Of a DNA stretch of 64,000 nucleotides, positions 26,798 through 36,319 are shown piece by piece. The position numbers and the translations under genes are program-made. Position 1 is the stretch's first letter. The number at the start of each line of letters is the position of its first letter. The stretch comes from an uncultured Alphaproteobacteria bacterium (GTDB taxonomy: Bacteria; Pseudomonadota; Alphaproteobacteria; Rhodobacterales; Rhodobacteraceae), in NCBI GenBank assembly GCA_902580265.1, contig CACHJY010000001.1:59731-123730 (forward strand), read 5' to 3'. The notes under the pieces were generated by a model. It was not told where the DNA came from. It ran no database searches and saw only the letters and a program-made list of their open reading frames with translations.

Positions 26798-27907
26798 TCA
26801 TCTGTATACTCTATACAACCCCCCCTTCTTTTCATCAGATATAATAAGAAGACTGCCATCATTAAGTTGTTCGATGTCCCTAATTCTACCAAACCTTTTT
26901 TTAAATAACACTTCTTCTATTTTGGGTAGATCGTTTTCTAAATTTACTAAATACAGACTTTTAAACTTTAGTGAGGACACTAACAGATGCCCATTAAATT
27001 CAGGAAACATTTTTTTATCATAAAATGTCATACCAGAAGGCGCTATTGAAGGCACCCAATACCATATGGGATCCTCGAAGCCCTCTAACGAAGTTATCCC
27101 CTGCCCTATCTTTCCACCCCAGTATTCTTCTCCATAGGTGACTATGGGCCAACCGTAGTTTTTTCCGGGCCTCAGCACATTGATTTCATCTCCACCTTTT
27201 GGTCCATGCTCATTAACCCAAATTTCATTGGTCTTACTGTTTATTGCCATTCCTTGAGGATTTCTATGCCCCTTTGTATATACTTCCGCGGGCCAGCTAT
27301 TGTAAGCTTTCTTCCCCTTGGTAGAACCATCATATTTATTTACTCTGATGACTGAGCCAGCATGAGAGTTTGCATCTTGGGCTTCGTATCTATTTCCTCT
27401 ATCTCCAATAGACATAAAAATTTCATCATTCAGAATTGCTAACCTACACCCGAAATGGACTCCTGAATCCGAAACATTATTGGATTTAAATAGTATTTTT
27501 TTTGAAATAAGTTTGTTTCCTTCTAAAGACCCGACCATCAACGTAGTAGAAGAGCCTCCAATAACCTGGGATGAGTAACAAATATAAACTTTTCTCTCAG
27601 AGATCGAATCTTTATCAACAAGTACGTCTAAAAGACCACCTTGTCTGACGTTAAAAACCTCTGGTAAGTTACTGATTTTTAATCTTGAACCATTTTTTAT
27701 ATTTACCTTAAGCAGGTTTCCTCCTCTCTCAGTGATTAAAACCTCGTTATTATCAAAAATAGAAATTCCCCAAGGATGAGAAAAAGTTTTGCCAACTTTT
27801 TTAACTTTGTAATCTTGTGCGAATGATAGAGCTGAAAAAGCAAATAATGCAGTTGTCAGCAAGAAAATCATCAAAGAGTTGAGCAAAGTCATTTTTATGA
27901 TTTTCAT
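26798..27907 (-). CDS. PQQ-dependent soluble aldose sugar dehydrogenase-like protein
   Basis: A 369-residue protein with a signal peptide (about 1-30). It has the six-bladed beta-propeller signature of the glucose/sorbosone dehydrogenase family (YliI/Asd-like): FSHPWGISIF, ITERGG, VNEHGPKGGDEIN and GKNYGWP. Family members oxidise aldoses in the periplasm with PQQ and calcium. It ends the minus-strand run of pfk and agl genes, 12 bases after pfkA, and may be co-transcribed with them. Confidence 0.8.
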   Translation of the reverse strand: MKIIKMTLLNSLMIFLLTTALFAFSALSFAQDYKVKKVGKTFSHPWGISIFDNNEVLITERGGNLLKVNIKNGSRLKISNLPEVFNVRQGGLLDVLVDKDSISERKVYICYSSQVIGGSSTTLMVGSLEGNKLISKKILFKSNNVSDSGVHFGCRLAILNDEIFMSIGDRGNRYEAQDANSHAGSVIRVNKYDGSTKGKKAYNSWPAEVYTKGHRNPQGMAINSKTNEIWVNEHGPKGGDEINVLRPGKNYGWPIVTYGEEYWGGKIGQGITSLEGFEDPIWYWVPSIAPSGMTFYDKKMFPEFNGHLLVSSLKFKSLYLVNLENDLPKIEEVLFKKRFGRIRDIEQLNDGSLLIISDEKKGGLYRVYR

Positions 27908-27919
27908 GCTAATTTTTTC

Positions 27920-28894
27920 TCAGGCAGTATTTTCAATAAGATCATGCAGATACATATCTATGTTAACCTGTGCATTAACGATCTTATCAAAGTCAACTTT
28001 TTCAATAGTATCGACTGGTTTAGCAATGACCACATTTGAAAAACCGTCTTTTAAAGCAAGAACAGCATTGACCCCAAGCTCTGTAGCTAGAACTCTGTCC
28101 ACTGCAGACGGATTCCCCCCTCTCTGCATATGACCCAATGTTGTAATTCTTAAGTCTAAATTTCCCTTTTCCTTTAAGGCAACGGCTAGTGAAGCGCCTC
28201 CTTTACTGAAGCCACCCTCTGCTAGTATAATAATACATCCTTTTTTGCCCGTATTTAATTGATGTTTAATTTTCCGAGCAAGCTTTGTAATACTAATTTT
28301 AACCTCTGGAATTATTGTAACTTCCGCTCCAGCGCCAATTCCTGCCAGTATTCCAAGCCATCCACAATTTCTACCCATAACCTCAACTATATGCGTAACA
28401 TTGGCAGTAGTAGCTGTATCTCTAATTTTATCTATTGCTGATAATGCTGTATTTATTGCTGTATCAAATCCTATGGTAGAACCCACTAAAGCCATATCTT
28501 TGTCAATTGTTGCTGGAACCACAACACATTTTGTTTTAGATATTTTTGATAATTCAATAGCACCTTTAGTAGACCCCTCCCCACCTATTACGATTAGTCC
28601 GTCTATACCAAGTGTTCTAAGATTATCTTCGGCGACTTGTCTATATTTCTTTTTAAGGAATCTTGAAGACCGGGAAGTATGAAGTATGCTACCACCTCTC
28701 TGGATAATATTTCCTACCGAACGCTTACCAAAAGAAACATAGTCATTGTTAATGATGCCTTCATACCCATTTTTAAAGCCTATAATGCTGGTATCTTTGT
28801 TCAATGATGTTCTTACTATTGCACGAATCGCAGCATTCATTCCTGGAGCATCTCCACCACTTGTCAGAACTGCAATTTTTTTCATTTTTATCAT
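27920..28894 (-). CDS. pfkA: 6-phosphofructokinase (PfkA family) with altered active-site residues
   Basis: A 324-residue PfkA-type enzyme starting with the ATP loop LTSGGDAPGMNA. It has IGFDTAINTA and the substrate motif VMGRNCGWLG. Catalytic Asp131 and Asp133 are kept in the TIDKD segment (usually TIDND). At the position that is Asp103 in the E. coli enzyme (GGDGS), this protein has Glu106 (GGEGS). The following Gly107 favours ATP over pyrophosphate as donor. Sugar uptake genes lie upstream on the same strand. ATP-PFK is uncommon in alphaproteobacteria, many of which use the Entner-Doudoroff route. Confidence 0.85.
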   Translation of the reverse strand: MIKMKKIAVLTSGGDAPGMNAAIRAIVRTSLNKDTSIIGFKNGYEGIINNDYVSFGKRSVGNIIQRGGSILHTSRSSRFLKKKYRQVAEDNLRTLGIDGLIVIGGEGSTKGAIELSKISKTKCVVVPATIDKDMALVGSTIGFDTAINTALSAIDKIRDTATTANVTHIVEVMGRNCGWLGILAGIGAGAEVTIIPEVKISITKLARKIKHQLNTGKKGCIIILAEGGFSKGGASLAVALKEKGNLDLRITTLGHMQRGGNPSAVDRVLATELGVNAVLALKDGFSNVVIAKPVDTIEKVDFDKIVNAQVNIDMYLHDLIENTA

Positions 28895-28912
28895 CGAACC
28901 TCAAAAATTAAA

Positions 28913-29989
28913 TTATATTACTTCCTTATTTGCACTGAAAACATGGCACTTGTCTGGATTGAAAGCCACATTAATGGTATCTCCAACTTTTATTTTCGAG
29001 TCCCCATCTGTTTCGACTACAAGTGGCTCTCCTTCCTTATCTAGATATAGAAAAGTGCCAGACCCCAGTTTTTCAACAACAAAAACCTTGCCTTCCCAAG
29101 CATTTTTTAAATCTTTGCTAACTTTTAAGTGCTCAGGTCTTATACCTAAAGTTATTTCATCCCCAGTCTTTAAATTGGTGCTGGTTTTTTTTAATAAAAA
29201 GCTTTTTTGACCAAGCAAATCTATACTAACACTCTGCCTGCTCTTTTTTAATATTCTTGTTTTTATAAAATTCATTTTAGGAGAGCCAATAAACCCTCCA
29301 ACAAATAAATTTTTGGGATTATGGTATAAATCCATGGGGCTTCCAGATTGAGATATTTTACCTTGATCTAACACAACAATTTTATCAGCCATGGTCATGG
29401 CTTCTGTTTGATCATGGGTCACATATATCATAGTTGCATCTAATTGATCATGTAATTTTGCTAATTCAACTCTCATTTGAACTCTCAATGCGGCATCGAG
29501 GTTTGATAAAGGCTCGTCAAATAGAAAAACCTTAGGTTTTCTAGTTATTGCACGTCCAATGGCAACCCTTTGTCGTTGGCCACCTGAAAGTTGTTTTGGT
29601 TTTCTTTGTAGAAGTTCTTCTATCTGAAGAATTTTTGCAGCATCATAAACCCTGCTATCGATTTCATCCTTAGTTAGTTTCTCTAACTTTAGCCCAAAGG
29701 CCATATTATTATAAACCGTCATATGTGGGTATAAAGCATAAGACTGGAACACCATCGCAATATTTCTGTCTTTTGGTGACAAGTCATTGACAGTGTTTCC
29801 ATCTATAGAGATTGTCCCCGAGTTTATACTCTCTAGTCCTGCAATCATTCTTAAAATGGTGGATTTACCACATCCACTCGGTCCAACCAGAACAGTAAAT
29901 GATTGGGTATCTATGTTGAGAGAGACATCTTGTATAACGTGGTTTTTGCCATAGTATTTATTTAGGTTTTTTATAAGAATTTCAGACAT
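28913..29989 (-). CDS. aglK: Sugar ABC transporter ATP-binding protein (UgpC/MalK/AglK type)
   Basis: A 358-residue ATPase with Walker A GPSGCGKST (about 37-45), signature LSGGQRQRVAIGRA and Walker B FLFDEP. The C-terminal TOBE region begins after residue 235. It lies 9 bases downstream of the GH4 gene and serves the AglEFG importer encoded upstream. AglK-type ATPases are often shared between several CUT1 importers. Confidence 0.85.
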   Translation of the reverse strand: MSEILIKNLNKYYGKNHVIQDVSLNIDTQSFTVLVGPSGCGKSTILRMIAGLESINSGTISIDGNTVNDLSPKDRNIAMVFQSYALYPHMTVYNNMAFGLKLEKLTKDEIDSRVYDAAKILQIEELLQRKPKQLSGGQRQRVAIGRAITRKPKVFLFDEPLSNLDAALRVQMRVELAKLHDQLDATMIYVTHDQTEAMTMADKIVVLDQGKISQSGSPMDLYHNPKNLFVGGFIGSPKMNFIKTRILKKSRQSVSIDLLGQKSFLLKKTSTNLKTGDEITLGIRPEHLKVSKDLKNAWEGKVFVVEKLGSGTFLYLDKEGEPLVVETDGDSKIKVGDTINVAFNPDKCHVFSANKEVI

Positions 29990-29998
29990 ATTTGTGAT

Positions 29999-31315
29999 TT
30001 ACTTTAAATAACCTAAAAACTTACTTTGGGTCTCAAGCATATTGTTAAGAAGTCTTGCGGCCTGATTGGAGTCATTCACAACAGGGTCAGCCAAAAGTGC
30101 TAGATAAGCCGAATGTTTTGAGCAATTAAGAACGGCATCTGTTGTCATCTGAATTACACCCGATTGCAAACTTAATAATGATCCAAATGCACTAGGATAA
30201 TTTTCGAATGAAACTCCATGTACGCCAGATTTATTAACCTTTCCAGGGACCTCTACTACAATATCCCTTGACAGGCATGCTATATAACCCCTATTCGGTA
30301 TATTGACCGCAGCTTCCTCATATCCGGAGTCACCTAAAATACCTTCAATTATAGGAATTACTCTTTCGTGTGTGCCAATATTATTAGGATCGAAGAAATG
30401 ATCATACGAACTTTTATCATCATAAAAAGCTAAACACTTTGCCTTATAATTATCATAAAAATCTAGAATTGCATCATGGTCGGCTACGCTGTAAGCCCAC
30501 TGTATGTATTCTCCTAAATGACTATCCGTTGTAATTGGGAGGTATCCATAAATTCTAAAAAGTTCACGAAACAAGCCTCTTTCCGCACCAGGCTTAGATG
30601 GCTTAGCGTCATGTTTGTTAATCAAGTCTGCAAAATAGGTTGAAAAGTTTTGCTTAATTATCGGATAACCGTCTTTTCCGGTATTTTTATATTTAGCTTC
30701 TAATAATATACTGAAATGATTTAATCCAGCTGCCCTAAATTCAATGTTTGACAAGTCAGTTTCCATTAAGTCAGGTAGTTGCCTCTCCATTGATGCAATT
30801 TCATGGCACATCCCAATAAATTTTAAATCTGGAAATTTTGTCGTGACTGCATGACAAATGCGCTGCATTGGGTTTGAAAAATTAAAAACAAAGGCATCGG
30901 GACAAATTGCATTTATGTCCTCGCAAATATCCAAAATTGGAGGTATTTGTCTTAAAGAGTGGAATAATCCTCCAGGCCCACCATTTTCTCCATAGACTTG
31001 CCTTATTCCATATTGTAATGGTATCTTCCAGTCCTGATCCCAAAGATCAAATCGTTTTCCAACCTCGATTGAGATTATACAAAAAGTTGCTCCCTTTAGA
31101 GCCTCTTTTCTTGAAATAGAGGCCTTTATATCAACAGTTACCCCTAGCTTTTCTTTATAGTCATTTGCAATTATTTTAGTATTAGCAAGTGTAGTTTTAT
31201 CTATATCATGAAGAAAAATCTCACAACCATCCAAAGTGCCTGACTTAAAGATGTCGCTAATTATACCCAATCCAAAATTTTGGCTACCGGCACCAATTAA
31301 AACAATCTTTTCCAT
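29999..31315 (-). CDS. GH4 family NAD-dependent alpha-glucosidase/galactosidase
   Basis: A 438-residue glycoside hydrolase family 4 protein. The NAD-binding start IVLIGAGSQNFG, the NFSNPM segment (about 145-150), the subgroup motif CHEI (170-173) and GLNHFS with the metal-ligand His are all present. GH4 enzymes use NAD+ and a divalent metal in a redox-elimination mechanism and act in the cytoplasm. From memory, CHE-type motifs go with alpha-glucosidases and CHSV with alpha-galactosidases, so alpha-glucosidase is favoured. In known agl operons the glucosidase AglA is a GH13 enzyme; here GH4 takes its place. Confidence 0.82.
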   Translation of the reverse strand: MEKIVLIGAGSQNFGLGIISDIFKSGTLDGCEIFLHDIDKTTLANTKIIANDYKEKLGVTVDIKASISRKEALKGATFCIISIEVGKRFDLWDQDWKIPLQYGIRQVYGENGGPGGLFHSLRQIPPILDICEDINAICPDAFVFNFSNPMQRICHAVTTKFPDLKFIGMCHEIASMERQLPDLMETDLSNIEFRAAGLNHFSILLEAKYKNTGKDGYPIIKQNFSTYFADLINKHDAKPSKPGAERGLFRELFRIYGYLPITTDSHLGEYIQWAYSVADHDAILDFYDNYKAKCLAFYDDKSSYDHFFDPNNIGTHERVIPIIEGILGDSGYEEAAVNIPNRGYIACLSRDIVVEVPGKVNKSGVHGVSFENYPSAFGSLLSLQSGVIQMTTDAVLNCSKHSAYLALLADPVVNDSNQAARLLNNMLETQSKFLGYLK

Positions 31316-31317
31316 TT

Positions 31318-32457
31318 CTACCCTTTCACAGATCCAGCTACTAAGCCCCTTATAAAATATCTCTGCAAAGAAAGAAATACAAATAGCGGCACTATCATTG
31401 AAACGAAAGCACTTGTTGTCAAAATCTCCCAGTTCTGAGAAAACTCACCTAACATTTCTCTTAAGCGAGAGGTCAAAACTATTTCACTGGGCATTTTATC
31501 TAGAAATACCAACGCAACCAGCAAATCATTCCAGACCCACAAAAACTGTAAAATGCCAATTGATGCAAAAGCTGGTATGGATAATGGTAATATTATTTTC
31601 ATAAAAATTTGATAGTGGCTTGCTCCGTCAACTCTAGCAGCCTCAAACATCTCATGCGGAAGGCTTTTTATGAAATTCCTCAACAGAAAAATTTTCAAAG
31701 GCAACCCAAACCCAGTATGAGCCAACCATATGCCAACATAGGATTTTGCAGAAACGCCAAAGAAGTTACCTATTTGATTGTAAACAGTTAAAATAGGAAT
31801 AAGTGACATTTGCAAAGGAACAACTAAAAGGCACACAATAGTAGCAAAAATAAGATCTCTCCCATAAAAATTCATCCAAGATAGTGCATAGGCTGCAAAG
31901 GATCCGATTATTAGCGGTATAATTGTTGACGGCACAGCTACTGTCAGGGAATTAATAAAAGATTGCCCTAGTCCCCGGAACACTAAAACTTCTTTGTAAT
32001 TTTCTAAGGTTAGGCTAGGAGGCGTGCTTACAGTAAGAAAAATCCTTTTCCCTTTCTTATGCTTAAACTCTTTATCAGACGTCCATCTATAGCTCCCATC
32101 CTTTTGCAGATAAAAAGTACTTCCATTCTTCATTGTTACTTTTGAAGGAGCCTCAAATGCTTTTGGATTTTTGCTAGTAATTCCAAAGTTTATCACAGAT
32201 TTAGATGGTGCATTTTTTAGTAAATTGCCTGTTATGATAAAAACACCATTCTCTTCAAATTGAACAGCGCTTTTTTCAGTTCTAACAATTTCATTAAACT
32301 CATTATGCTTTAATGCCGTCCACCAACCAGTTAACGCTACTTGGTCTTTGTCTCTTAAAGAGCTAATTAACAACCCAAAGGTAGGAATAACCCAAATAAA
32401 CACAATTATCAGCAAAAAGAAATGAGCAAGAAATTTACCAAAAGAAAAGTGTTTCAT
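31318..32457 (-). CDS. aglG: Alpha-glucoside ABC transporter permease AglG
   Basis: A MalG-type permease of 379 residues when started at 32457, where ATGA overlaps the aglF stop (TGA at 32454-32456). A longer frame begins at 32493 but overlaps aglF by 40 bases. Between the first and second membrane segments lies the long periplasmic insert (about residues 38-150) typical of AglG. The EAA loop, EAARVDGASHYQIF, is near 275 and docks the ATPase. It forms the channel with AglF. Confidence 0.83.
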   Translation of the reverse strand: MKHFSFGKFLAHFFLLIIVFIWVIPTFGLLISSLRDKDQVALTGWWTALKHNEFNEIVRTEKSAVQFEENGVFIITGNLLKNAPSKSVINFGITSKNPKAFEAPSKVTMKNGSTFYLQKDGSYRWTSDKEFKHKKGKRIFLTVSTPPSLTLENYKEVLVFRGLGQSFINSLTVAVPSTIIPLIIGSFAAYALSWMNFYGRDLIFATIVCLLVVPLQMSLIPILTVYNQIGNFFGVSAKSYVGIWLAHTGFGLPLKIFLLRNFIKSLPHEMFEAARVDGASHYQIFMKIILPLSIPAFASIGILQFLWVWNDLLVALVFLDKMPSEIVLTSRLREMLGEFSQNWEILTTSAFVSMIVPLFVFLSLQRYFIRGLVAGSVKG

Positions 32458-33437
32458 CTTTCCTGTTCCATTTTGAACCGCCTTAGGTTCCAAATCATTA
32501 TTGGGATAACGCCAAGCATTATAAACAGCGCTATAGTACTACCTCTGCCCGAGTCCCCTCCACCTCTGAACATCCAATCGAACATTAAGTTTGCAAGAAC
32601 TTCCGTTCCCCATTGCCCATTTGTCATTGCTAAAACAATATCAAAAACTTTTAGCACTAATATAGTGATAGTAGTCCAAATAACTAATATTGTTTCTGAA
32701 AGAAACGGAATAATAATATAAAAAAATATTCTTACTTCACTTGCGCCATCTATTCTTGCAGCTTCAAGTGTTTCTTCAGGAATAGCCCTCAGGGCTGCAC
32801 TGAAAATAACCATTGCGAGTCCAGTTTGAATCCAAATCATAATCGCCATTAAAAAGAAGTTATTCCAAAACGGGATAGCTATCCATGCATGTGGATCACC
32901 TCCAAAATAAACAATTATTGCGTTAAGAATACCAATCTGATCATTCCCAGGCCCTCTGTATTCATAAACAAATTTCCATATAACACTTGCCCCTACAAAA
33001 GAGATTGCCATGGGCATAAATATTAATGTTTTTGCAAATACGCCCCACCAAACCCTATCCGCTAACGTCGCTATGGTTAATCCTAAAAAAGTACAAGTTG
33101 TTGGAACAACGATGAGCCACAAAAAATTGTTAAGAATGCTTTGACGAAAATCACTGTCATTCAGAGCCCAAACATAGTTACTCACTCCAGTAAACTCACG
33201 GCCATAGTTATCAAAAAAGCTAAGACGAATAGTCTCTGAAACTGGATAAATTAAATAAACTAACAAAATTATTAGAGCTGGTGCCATAAATATCCATGGC
33301 CGAAACATAGAATCTTGTAAGTTTTTTTTGCTGAACTTACTTACCAGATAATCGTGTGCCCAGTTAGCAAGCACGAAATAGCTAAGGACAGCTGAAACGC
33401 CTATTACGACGTAAACTATAAAATTAATAAAAGTCAA
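32454..33437 (-). CDS. aglF: Alpha-glucoside ABC transporter permease AglF
   Basis: A 327-residue MalF-type permease with six to seven membrane segments. It has the strongly AglF-like stretches MPMAISFVGASVIWKF and VLAMTNGQWGTEVLANLMF, and the ATPase-docking loop EAARIDGASEVRIF. The gene follows the binding-protein gene by 63 bases that contain a hairpin, and its stop overlaps the aglG start. Confidence 0.85.
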   Translation of the reverse strand: MTFINFIVYVVIGVSAVLSYFVLANWAHDYLVSKFSKKNLQDSMFRPWIFMAPALIILLVYLIYPVSETIRLSFFDNYGREFTGVSNYVWALNDSDFRQSILNNFLWLIVVPTTCTFLGLTIATLADRVWWGVFAKTLIFMPMAISFVGASVIWKFVYEYRGPGNDQIGILNAIIVYFGGDPHAWIAIPFWNNFFLMAIMIWIQTGLAMVIFSAALRAIPEETLEAARIDGASEVRIFFYIIIPFLSETILVIWTTITILVLKVFDIVLAMTNGQWGTEVLANLMFDWMFRGGGDSGRGSTIALFIMLGVIPIMIWNLRRFKMEQER

Positions 33438-33457
33438 TTTTCTGGTGATTAATAGGA

Positions 33458-33482
33458 AGAGGCGGTTAAAAGAACCGCCTCT
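33458..33482 (-). terminator. Intra-operon hairpin between aglE-like and aglF genes
   Basis: A perfect 10-bp stem (AGAGGCGGTT with AACCGCCTCT) around a 5-base loop. On the transcribed strand the hairpin is followed by TTCC, not a U-run. It is more likely an mRNA stabiliser or partial attenuator that raises binding-protein output than a full terminator. Confidence 0.7.
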
Positions 33483-33500
33483 AAAATTTTAACGAGCGAT

Positions 33501-34814
33501 TTACTTTATCGCGTCCCAGCTCTTTTGGATTGCAGCGGTTACATCCTTAGCAGATTTACCTCCCGTATAATCAACCATTCCTGTCCAAAATGAACCAGCT
33601 CCGATTGGGCCAGGCATTAAGTCTGAGCCATCAAATCTAAAAGTGGTCGCATTAAGTAGAATTTGATTTAAACCTCTGAAGGTATCGCTTGAGTGTTTTG
33701 CTAAATCAATGCCCTTGTGAGGGTTTAAAAATCCAGAACCTTCAATCTCCATCCAAATATGGTTAGATTGAGGATGCTTAAGATAATTTATAAACTCTCT
33801 TGTTGCCGGACTGTCATTAGTAATCGCGAAAAGTGTTCCACCGCCCAAAACAGGGTTTCCTAGCTTCTTAGTTGAGTAAGCTGGAAAGTAGAAGAAGTCA
33901 TAGTCTTCGCCAGCTTTAACACCTTCGGGAAAGAATGCAGGAATAAAGCTAGCCTGTCTATGCATCATACACTTTGGAGGTGAAGTAAATAGACCTTTAG
34001 GACTGTCTCTGAAATCAGTGGTTGCCACAGCGGCAGCTCCACCATCAACATAAGCATCATTTCGTGCGAAAGAACCAAAGAAATCCATAGCTTCAATAAC
34101 TTTTGGGTCATTAAACGGCATCTCATTGGTAACCCAAGCATCATAAACTGAAGGCGCATGTGTTCTTAGCATTATGTCTTCCATCCAGTCAGTTCCAGGC
34201 CAACCTGTTGCATCACCTGAGCCTAGTCCAATGCACCATGGTGTATTTCCGTCTTTAGCCATCTTTTCTGTAAGCGCTATTAACTCTTCCATAGTGTTTG
34301 GAACTTCATAACCATTATCTTCAAAATTATCTGGTGAATACCAAACTAAACTTTTAACATTAACTCTGTAGAAGAAGCCGTAAAACTGGTCTTTGCCACT
34401 TTTATCTGGGTATGTTCCCAAGTCAATCCAGGATTGCCCAGCCGCGTAATTATCCAATACCCATTTCTGAGTATCAGCTCCAAGTGGTATTAATCCACCT
34501 ATAGCTGCAATATTAGCTGCGAGTCCTGGTTGTGGAAAGATCGCTAGGTTTGGCGGGCTTCCTGCTTTAACGTCAATGGTGATCTGTTGTTCAAAAGAGT
34601 CAGACCCACCATATTCGACAACCGCACCAGTAGCATCTGTAAATGCCTTGATAACTTTTCTAAACTGGTCATCTTGTGGCGCCAACCACGGTCCGGAAAT
34701 AGTTATTTTTTGACCAGAAAGATCTGGCCCACTGTAATGCCCCCCTGCAAACGCTGAGGTAAAGGGCAAGATTATTATTGATAGTACAATAAGAAAAAAA
34801 CGTTTAATTCTCAT
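33501..34814 (-). CDS. aglE: Alpha-glucoside ABC transporter substrate-binding protein (AglE-like)
   Basis: A 437-residue extracellular binding protein with a signal peptide (about 1-23, ending FAGG) and a type II (MalE-like) periplasmic-binding fold. Tryptophan-rich stretches (NTPWCIGLGSGDATGWPGTDWME) are typical for sugar stacking. It is the first gene of the aglEFG-GH4-aglK-pfkA run and is followed by a stable hairpin. Trehalose, sucrose, maltose or another alpha-glucoside is the likely cargo, from the AglF/AglG similarity. Confidence 0.82.
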   Translation of the reverse strand: MRIKRFFLIVLSIIILPFTSAFAGGHYSGPDLSGQKITISGPWLAPQDDQFRKVIKAFTDATGAVVEYGGSDSFEQQITIDVKAGSPPNLAIFPQPGLAANIAAIGGLIPLGADTQKWVLDNYAAGQSWIDLGTYPDKSGKDQFYGFFYRVNVKSLVWYSPDNFEDNGYEVPNTMEELIALTEKMAKDGNTPWCIGLGSGDATGWPGTDWMEDIMLRTHAPSVYDAWVTNEMPFNDPKVIEAMDFFGSFARNDAYVDGGAAAVATTDFRDSPKGLFTSPPKCMMHRQASFIPAFFPEGVKAGEDYDFFYFPAYSTKKLGNPVLGGGTLFAITNDSPATREFINYLKHPQSNHIWMEIEGSGFLNPHKGIDLAKHSSDTFRGLNQILLNATTFRFDGSDLMPGPIGAGSFWTGMVDYTGGKSAKDVTAAIQKSWDAIK

Positions 34815-34990
34815 TATTCCCCCTAATTGTTTATTGTTATAGTAAACTTAAACTGTTACTTAATGTTACAAACGTAGCTTAATTATTTTATGCATTCAAT
34901 TTTTATTTTGGAAAATCGTAACTATATCTGATTAAATTAAAAGCGATTGACTAATTTATAACCAAATGTACAACAAAAAGAGCTGCTTTA
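34815..34990. promoter_or_regulatory. Divergent promoter region between aglE and the beta-glucosidase gene
   Basis: A 176-base AT-rich gap that must hold promoters for both operons. No perfect operator palindrome like the one at 44246 is visible here, and no regulator gene sits next to it. Confidence 0.45.
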
Positions 34991-36319
34991 TTGAATGATT
35001 TGTCTTTAATAAAAAAATTTCCAAAAGATTTTATATTTGGAACGGCCACTTCTAGCTACCAAATAGAAGGAAACGGTTTTGGCGACTCTGGAAAAAGCCA
35101 TTGGGATCAATTTGCTAAAATTGATGGCATGGTTTTCAATTCACAAGATGGACGAATAGCGTGCAATCATATTGAAAATTGGGAAGAAGATCTACAGTTA
35201 GTCAGTAATGCTGGGTTCGGTGCTTATAGATTTTCGTTCTCTTGGCCAAGATTGATGCCCGATGGAACTCGGTCTTTAAACCAAAATGGAATATCCTTTT
35301 ACGATAAACTCATCGATAAAATGCTTGAGTTGGATTTAAAGCCATTTGGAACCTTTTATCACTGGGATTTACCAATTTATTTAGCAGATTTAGGTGGCTG
35401 GGCAAGTAGAGATACAGCGAAGTATTTTGCTGATTACTCTGAAGTAATAATGAAAAATTATGGAGATAGGCTGTATTCAGTGGCTACAATAAATGAACCT
35501 TGGTGTGTCGCATGGCTTTCTCACTACTTAGGTGTCCATGCGCCAGGTCTTAAAGACGTTAAAAGTACAGCTAAAGCAATGCACTACATTATGTTAGCGC
35601 ACGGATATGGAATGGAGGTAATACGGTCTTATTCACATAGAAATGCTGGAATAGTATTAAATAAAGCTGCTGTAGAGAGTTATTCAGATAAACCTGAAGA
35701 CATTGACGCCGCTCACTTATTTGAAGAAATTCATAACTCCTGGTTTAGTGACGCCGTTTTTAATTCTAAATACCCAGTGAAGCTTTTAAATATACTTGGA
35801 AATCATATGCCAAGTGAATATGAAGAGGATTTAAAAATAATAGGAACCCGTTTAGATTGGCTTGGGATAAATTACTACACAAGAAATTTAATAAAGTTTG
35901 ATGCAAAAGAAAAAATATTCCAATTAACAGATATCGAAGGACCTTTGAATAAAACTGACATGAATTGGGAAATTTACCCAGAGGGCCTTAAAACAGTAAT
36001 TGAAAATGAAGTTAATCGCTACAATCTGGAAATACCCATTCATATTACTGAGAATGGAATGGCAAACAATGATTTAAATATAGACGGGAAAATTGATGAT
36101 CAAAAGAGGATCGACTATTATCTTTTGCATCTTCAAGAAATACAAGCGCTTTTAGATAGAGGATATAATATCAAAAGCTACTTTGCTTGGTCTTTATTAG
36201 ATAATTATGAGTGGTCTTTTGGATACAATAAACGATTTGGCCTTGTATATGTTGATTTTGAAACCCAGAAGCGTATAAAGAAAAGATCATGGTATGAGTT
36301 TTCGTCTAACCTAAAATAG
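34991..36319 (+). CDS. GH1 family beta-glucosidase
   Basis: Starts with TTG at 34991 after AAAGAG. The 442-residue protein begins FPKDFIFGTATSSYQIEG, a GH1 hallmark. It has acid/base Glu169 in TINEPW and nucleophile Glu354 in HITENGM, plus the C-terminal FAWSLLDNYEW. There is no signal peptide, so it acts in the cytoplasm on imported beta-glucosides. Its placement opposite the alpha-glucoside importer suggests that the importer or a shared regulon handles both linkage types. Its 3' end overlaps the decayed glucokinase by 14 bases. Confidence 0.92.
   Translation: MNDLSLIKKFPKDFIFGTATSSYQIEGNGFGDSGKSHWDQFAKIDGMVFNSQDGRIACNHIENWEEDLQLVSNAGFGAYRFSFSWPRLMPDGTRSLNQNGISFYDKLIDKMLELDLKPFGTFYHWDLPIYLADLGGWASRDTAKYFADYSEVIMKNYGDRLYSVATINEPWCVAWLSHYLGVHAPGLKDVKSTAKAMHYIMLAHGYGMEVIRSYSHRNAGIVLNKAAVESYSDKPEDIDAAHLFEEIHNSWFSDAVFNSKYPVKLLNILGNHMPSEYEEDLKIIGTRLDWLGINYYTRNLIKFDAKEKIFQLTDIEGPLNKTDMNWEIYPEGLKTVIENEVNRYNLEIPIHITENGMANNDLNIDGKIDDQKRIDYYLLHLQEIQALLDRGYNIKSYFAWSLLDNYEWSFGYNKRFGLVYVDFETQKRIKKRSWYEFSSNLK

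Noticed and set aside
33458..33482. Rho-independent terminator ending the aglE transcript
   Set aside because: The stem is strong but lacks a U-tract, and the genes after it clearly belong to the same importer.
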